From positions 106,804 through 170,803 of the forward strand of contig CAZUJL010000005.1 of assembly GCA_964620045.1 (NCBI GenBank): a stretch of 64,000 nt of DNA, given 5' to 3'. The position numbers were made by a program, and so were the translations under genes. The notes below the pieces were generated by a model, which made no database searches, was not told the DNA's origin, and worked only from the letters and a program-made list of their open reading frames with translations. Shown here piece after piece: positions 60,716 through 64,000 of the stretch. Each line of letters starts with the position of its first letter. Within the stretch, counting starts at the first letter, position 1. The stretch comes from VFKU01 sp964620045 (GTDB taxonomy: Bacteria > Hydrogenedentota > Hydrogenedentia > Hydrogenedentales > GCA-2746185).

Positions 60716-61564
60716 TCAGGTGGTCGGCGGCAAAACGACGCTGGGCTCGCGCTGCTCGATGATGTCGTGCATGCGCGCTTCGATCATATTTTTCCAGTGC
60801 GAGTGCGGCAGGATATAGAAGGTGTTGTTCTGCACGGCATCGAAGACCATCTGCGCGACATCCTTCGGACGCAGGCCTTCCTTCAGTGCGGTGCTGACCA
60901 TGTCGCGGAACATCTTGGACATGGGGTCGATTTTTTCTTCGGCCATTTTGCCGGTCGGCCGGTTGCGATCGGATTCGTTGATCTTGGTATCCACCCAGCC
61001 GGGGCACAGCACCGAGACGCCGATGCTCGCGCCGCGCTGGCGGAACTCGTGGAACAGCGCTTCGGAGAGCGTGACCACGCCGTGCTTGGAGACGTGGTAG
61101 GGCGACATGCTGCCGCCGGTGGTGAGGCCCGCCATGGAGGCCGTGTTGACGATGTGGGCCGGGCCGCCGTGCTTGAGCATGATGGGGGTGAAATAGTGGA
61201 CGCCGTAGATCACGCCCCACAGGTTCACGCCCAGCACCCATTCCCAGTCCTCCAGGGGGATTTCCCAAGTGGCGCCCATCATGCCGACGCCTGCGTTATT
61301 ACACAGAATATGCACGCTGTCGAACTTGCGGACGGTGGCTTCGGCGAGTTGTTTGACGTCGTGGGCCTTGGATACGTCGCAGCGCACGGCGAGCACTTCG
61401 GCGCCGTCGGATTTCATTTCGTCTTCGGCTTTTTTCAGCGCCGATTCTTCGACGTCGGCGATGACGATGCGCATGCCTTCCTCGGCGAAACGCTCGGCCA
61501 TGGCGCGGCCGATGCCGCTGGCGCCGCCGGTGACGACTGCGACCTTACCCTTAAATTCGTTCAT
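60716..61564 (-). CDS. Short-chain dehydrogenase/reductase
   Basis: 282 residues. Cofactor motif VTGGASGIGRA, NNAG, catalytic Ser in NTASMAGL and Tyr-x3-Lys in SPYHVSKHG. The acidic residue in VIADVEES favours NAD over NADP. Start ATG 61564; the frame extends upstream but the match begins here. It precedes pdxB by 25 nt and is probably the first gene of the operon. Substrate unknown. Confidence 0.92.
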   Translation of the reverse strand: MNEFKGKVAVVTGGASGIGRAMAERFAEEGMRIVIADVEESALKKAEDEMKSDGAEVLAVRCDVSKAHDVKQLAEATVRKFDSVHILCNNAGVGMMGATWEIPLEDWEWVLGVNLWGVIYGVHYFTPIMLKHGGPAHIVNTASMAGLTTGGSMSPYHVSKHGVVTLSEALFHEFRQRGASIGVSVLCPGWVDTKINESDRNRPTGKMAEEKIDPMSKMFRDMVSTALKEGLRPKDVAQMVFDAVQNNTFYILPHSHWKNMIEARMHDIIEQREPSVVLPPTT

Positions 61565-61711
61565 GAAATAGCCCCTTGCGCGCGGTGGGTTTCGGGAAAA
61601 CGGGAGGATAGCACAGGGCCGTGCGCGGGCGCAGGTTGGGGATGGCGTCTTGCATGCTGGCGCGGCTTCATGGATGCTGGGCGGCTGTGACAACGCAGAA
61701 GGAGATGCCTG

Positions 61712-62437
61712 GTGCCCATCGTTCTGGTTCACGGCGTGCCCGATACCCATCGAGTTTGGGACAAGGTGCGGGGAGAATTGACGCGGACCGATGCAGTGAC
61801 CGTGTCGTTGCCTGGGTTCGGGTGCTCATTGCCGCCAGGGTTCAGTCCGACCAAGGAAGGGTATTCGGAATGGCTGGCAGAGGAACTGGGGCGGATTGGA
61901 ACCGGTCTGGATGTGGTTGGTCACGACTGGGGATGCCTGTTGGTGCTACGGGCCTTAATGCTGCGGCCTGAATTGTTCCGGAGTTGGGTGGTCGGGGGTG
62001 CGCCGCTCGATCCATCGTATGTCTGGCACCAGGCTGCGAAATTGTGGCAGACCCCGCAGGTGGGTGAACAAGTGATGGCGGCCACAAATCCAAAGACGAT
62101 GCCGCCGGCGTTGATGGCCGCGGGCGTGCCGAAGGCGGATGCGGAATTAACGGCGTCGTTCGTCGATGACACCATGAAGCAATGCATTCTTTCGTTGTAT
62201 CGATCGGCCGTTCATGTTGGGCGGGAATGGGGGCCCGCATTGTCGTCGATACGGACGCCGGGTCTGGTCTTGTGGGGCGAGCAGGATCCGTATGCCGAGG
62301 TGAAGTTCGGAAAAATGCTCGCCGGCAACGCGGGTGCGGAGTTCGCGCTGATACCGGGCTGCTCACACTGGTGGCCACTGGAGAAACCGGCGGACGTGGC
62401 GCGAGCGATGGAAGCGTTTTGGTCGCGGCTCGCCTGA
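61712..62437 (+). CDS. Alpha/beta hydrolase with Asp nucleophile (epoxide hydrolase / dehalogenase-like)
   Basis: 241 residues. HGVPDTHRVWD holds the oxyanion region; the nucleophile elbow is GHDWGC, with Asp in place of Ser, as in epoxide hydrolases and haloalkane dehalogenases. The other triad members are Asp in WGEQDPYAE and His in GCSHWW. Start GTG 61712 follows GGAGATGCCTG. Divergent from the SDR and convergent with the STAS gene (one base between stops). Confidence 0.88.
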   Translation: MPIVLVHGVPDTHRVWDKVRGELTRTDAVTVSLPGFGCSLPPGFSPTKEGYSEWLAEELGRIGTGLDVVGHDWGCLLVLRALMLRPELFRSWVVGGAPLDPSYVWHQAAKLWQTPQVGEQVMAATNPKTMPPALMAAGVPKADAELTASFVDDTMKQCILSLYRSAVHVGREWGPALSSIRTPGLVLWGEQDPYAEVKFGKMLAGNAGAEFALIPGCSHWWPLEKPADVARAMEAFWSRLA

Positions 62438-62438
62438 A

Positions 62439-62858
62439 TTAACTACCGGCGCGCTTGTCCCAAGCGTCTTGTTCCTTGGCGAGCGCGATGGAGCGCTTGA
62501 AGCGGGCGACCGCGTGCTGCACGTTTTCGCCGGCGTGGATATCGAAGGACTTATCAAAGCGGGTGATTTCGAAGACCTTTTGGATCTGCGGCGTGAGCCC
62601 GCAGATGCGCATCGAGCCGCCGCCCGTGACGACGACGTCGTTGACCTTGATCAGTTCGGTGAGCGCGGCGCTGGAGAGGTAGTCCACACCCGCGAAATCG
62701 AGCAGCAGATTCAGCCCCTTGCGCGTGTTGACGAAGGCGAGTGCCTGTTGCCCAAACGCAATGACGACACGGCCGTCCAGCATGCTGGAGTTGTGGAGGG
62801 ATCCGATCGTGATCGGGGGGTCTTCGCGAAACTGAATGAGCTGGGTCTGATCGGCCAC
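62439..62858 (-). CDS. STAS-domain protein (anti-anti-sigma-like)
   Basis: 139 residues forming one STAS domain: IGSLHNSSMLDGRVV, then LLLDFAGVDYLSSAALTELIKV with the conserved Ser (phosphorylation site in SpoIIAA relatives), then ICGLTPQIQKVFEITRFD. It probably takes part in partner-switching regulation of a sigma factor or a similar regulator. It follows the receiver gene on the same strand (100-nt gap). Confidence 0.88.
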   Translation of the reverse strand: MADQTQLIQFREDPPITIGSLHNSSMLDGRVVIAFGQQALAFVNTRKGLNLLLDFAGVDYLSSAALTELIKVNDVVVTGGGSMRICGLTPQIQKVFEITRFDKSFDIHAGENVQHAVARFKRSIALAKEQDAWDKRAGS

Positions 62859-62958
62859 AGGGGGTGCTCCGGAAATGCCTTGGGATGGCTGAGAGTATAG
62901 CAGAGCACCGGGAAATGCAAAATGGGAATGGTGGCGGAAGCGCTAGGCCGCCATGGGC

Positions 62959-63324
62959 TTAGCTGGCTAGCGCGCGGACAGCCGAGAGCAGTTCATCGGG
63001 CGCGAAGGGCTTTGCGATCGCGGTGTCGGCGCCGAGCTTCTTGGCGACGCGCATGTATGTTTCGACCCCAATGGAGCCGCCGCCGGAGATGGCGATGATC
63101 TTCACGTCGGGAAATTCGGAGCGCAGTTCCAGGATCGCTTCGTTGCCGGTTTTTTCCGGCATGCGGATATCGGTGATCACAATGTCGGTCGGGTCGGTGC
63201 GGTACATCTGAATACCGGCGAGGCCGTTGGACGCGTCCTGCACGTCGTGTCCGGCTTCTTCGAGGATGGTTTTCACGACGCCGCGCAGGTCGTGGTCGTC
63301 GTCAAACAATAGAATCCGCGCCAT
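62959..63324 (-). CDS. Single-domain response regulator (CheY-like receiver)
   Basis: 121 residues, receiver domain only. Acidic pocket Asp9-Asp10, phospho-acceptor Asp52 (VITDIRMP), Ser80 at the switch position and Lys105 (AIAKPF). No output domain, so it acts through protein contact. No histidine kinase is nearby. With the STAS protein downstream it may form part of one signalling route; that is inference. Confidence 0.93.
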   Translation of the reverse strand: MARILLFDDDHDLRGVVKTILEEAGHDVQDASNGLAGIQMYRTDPTDIVITDIRMPEKTGNEAILELRSEFPDVKIIAISGGGSIGVETYMRVAKKLGADTAIAKPFAPDELLSAVRALAS

Positions 63325-63530
63325 AGAGACTACCCTTCCCCAGCGGCTCCGGGCACCCCTGCCCGGCAGCGGTCCGTGCCATGGAAATGACCGCCGAATA
63401 GACCCGGGTGAACTGTACCACCAAAACTGCGAAACGGGCGAGGGATGTGCGGGCGTTGATTTTTAAGACAGCGTGGCGTAGTATGTGATTTAACATTTTT
63501 ACGGCTAAACGATTATACAGGAGACGGACC

Positions 63531-64000
63531 ATGCGATATCTGTTGGCGCTTGCAATGTTGGCAGTGGTTGCCTCGAGCAACGGGTGTAGTAGCTCGTCCT
63601 CGGCGGGCACCGTGCAGTACACGGAGGAGTCATTTCCGTCGATGGAGCACATTGGTCCGATTGTGCCTACGTCGTCAGGGTTGTTCGTGATGCACGCCCA
63701 AACGGCGACCAACGACAATGTGTACAGCACGGACTTGACCGAGGCCGGAACGGAACTGCTGCTTCAGGACGCGACCGTGCTCACGGTCGATTCTCAGGCG
63801 GGTGTTTGGCGAGGCCGGGCGATTCTTGTTGACTGGGATATCGTGGCTGGGGGGTATGCCGATCATGCCGCCATTTGGTTGTCAGACGGCACTCTGGCGG
63901 GCACGGAGATGGTATCCGAAATCGATTCGGATCCGTCGCCATTCGAGATTACCTACGCGCGCCTTGACGGCAATCGGCTGATCATTCTCGGCAATACGTA
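63531..64000 (+). CDS. Start of a secreted or lipoprotein gene with SDGTxxGT motif (3' partial)
   Basis: The frame runs off the window end after about 156 residues. A hydrophobic signal (MRYLLALAMLAVVASSNGCSS) ends in a Gly-Cys followed by a serine run, suggesting a lipoprotein although the lipobox (SNGC) is not ideal. The mature part contains IWLSDGTLAGTEMVSEIDSD, the signature of repeats with SDGTxxGTxxVxDI that occur in large surface proteins. Ribosome binding site AGGAGA lies just upstream of the ATG. Confidence 0.8.
   Translation, partial: MRYLLALAMLAVVASSNGCSSSSSAGTVQYTEESFPSMEHIGPIVPTSSGLFVMHAQTATNDNVYSTDLTEAGTELLLQDATVLTVDSQAGVWRGRAILVDWDIVAGGYADHAAIWLSDGTLAGTEMVSEIDSDPSPFEITYARLDGNRLIILGNT

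Noticed and set aside
63490..63519. Sigma-70 promoter for the last gene (TTAACA ... TATACA)
   Set aside because: The -10 would overlap the ribosome binding site, so a transcript from it would lack the ribosome binding site.

Overview
This 64 kb window looks like a chromosomal segment of an uncultured, GC-rich, Gram-negative (diderm) bacterium. It carries housekeeping genes (tig, clpP, clpX, lon, engB, mutL, miaA, purB, pdxB), a type II secretion operon with its outer-membrane secretin, lipoproteins, many signal peptides, and three tRNA genes. A DUF1080 protein, a GH31 glycosidase with a DUF4185 protein, very large Ig-repeat and NHL-repeat secreted proteins and TPR membrane proteins suggest a polysaccharide-degrading environmental lineage. 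A Hydrogenedentes/Planctomycetes-like candidate phylum is possible, but that is inference only. A run of exactly 100 N marks a scaffold join, so this is probably a metagenome or draft assembly. No phage, IS transposase, plasmid function or CRISPR array was seen.

Layout. 1-11.7 kb: end of a TMTC-like TPR membrane protein, tRNA-Leu(UAG), then a protein-quality-control cluster tig-clpP / clpX / lon / engB. The clpP-clpX pair is split by a 2.5 kb insertion holding a cupin protein, an NHL-repeat protein spanning the assembly gap, and a DUF488 gene with a broken second copy. A glutathione peroxidase follows. 11.7-14.6 kb: a REP-like palindromic element, a DUF2147 protein and the potassium transporter kup. 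14.7-27.4 kb: an ECF sigma factor and a putative anti-sigma/membrane partner lead into a compact type II secretion operon (gspE, F, G, H, I, J, K, L, M, a GspC/PilP-like protein, gspD). 27.4-34.5 kb: DUF423 protein, bacilliredoxin, secreted alpha/beta hydrolase, a second REP-like element, diheme cytochrome c peroxidase, tRNA-Leu(AAG), a YfhO-like membrane protein and an inositol-monophosphatase-like enzyme. 34.6-38.3 kb: mutL, miaA, a secreted protein of unknown function and tRNA-Arg(CCU). 38.4-43.8 kb: a minus-strand run of an endonuclease/exonuclease/phosphatase-fold protein, GH31, DUF4185 protein, an unknown membrane-anchored protein and a methyltransferase. 43.8-52.1 kb: DUF4345 and cNMP-binding proteins, the DUF1080 protein, and a giant BNR/Ig-repeat surface protein broken by two amber codons. 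52.1-55.4 kb: a YgiQ-type radical SAM protein, a VOC protein and a 0.7 kb gene-free block made of nested inverted repeats. 55.4-61.6 kb: a tightly overlapping minus-strand operon SDR-pdxB-MDR-purO-purB-diacylglycerol-kinase-like. 61.7-64 kb: alpha/beta hydrolase, STAS protein, CheY-like receiver, and the start of a secreted or lipoprotein gene running off the end.

How the genes fit together. ClpXP with Lon, plus trigger factor, form the cytosolic chaperone/protease set. The Gsp operon probably exports folded hydrolases and large surface proteins such as those encoded nearby, though the prepilin peptidase is not in the window. PurO and PurB act near each other at the end of IMP synthesis, and PurO is the archaeal-type enzyme. 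The most notable items are the bacterial purO, the two in-frame TAG codons in an otherwise exact tandem Ig-repeat array, two families of palindromic elements sitting at gene 3' ends, a trigger factor with a histidine-rich extension, a tRNA-Leu with an A34 anticodon, and an assembly gap that the sequence itself suggests may be spurious.
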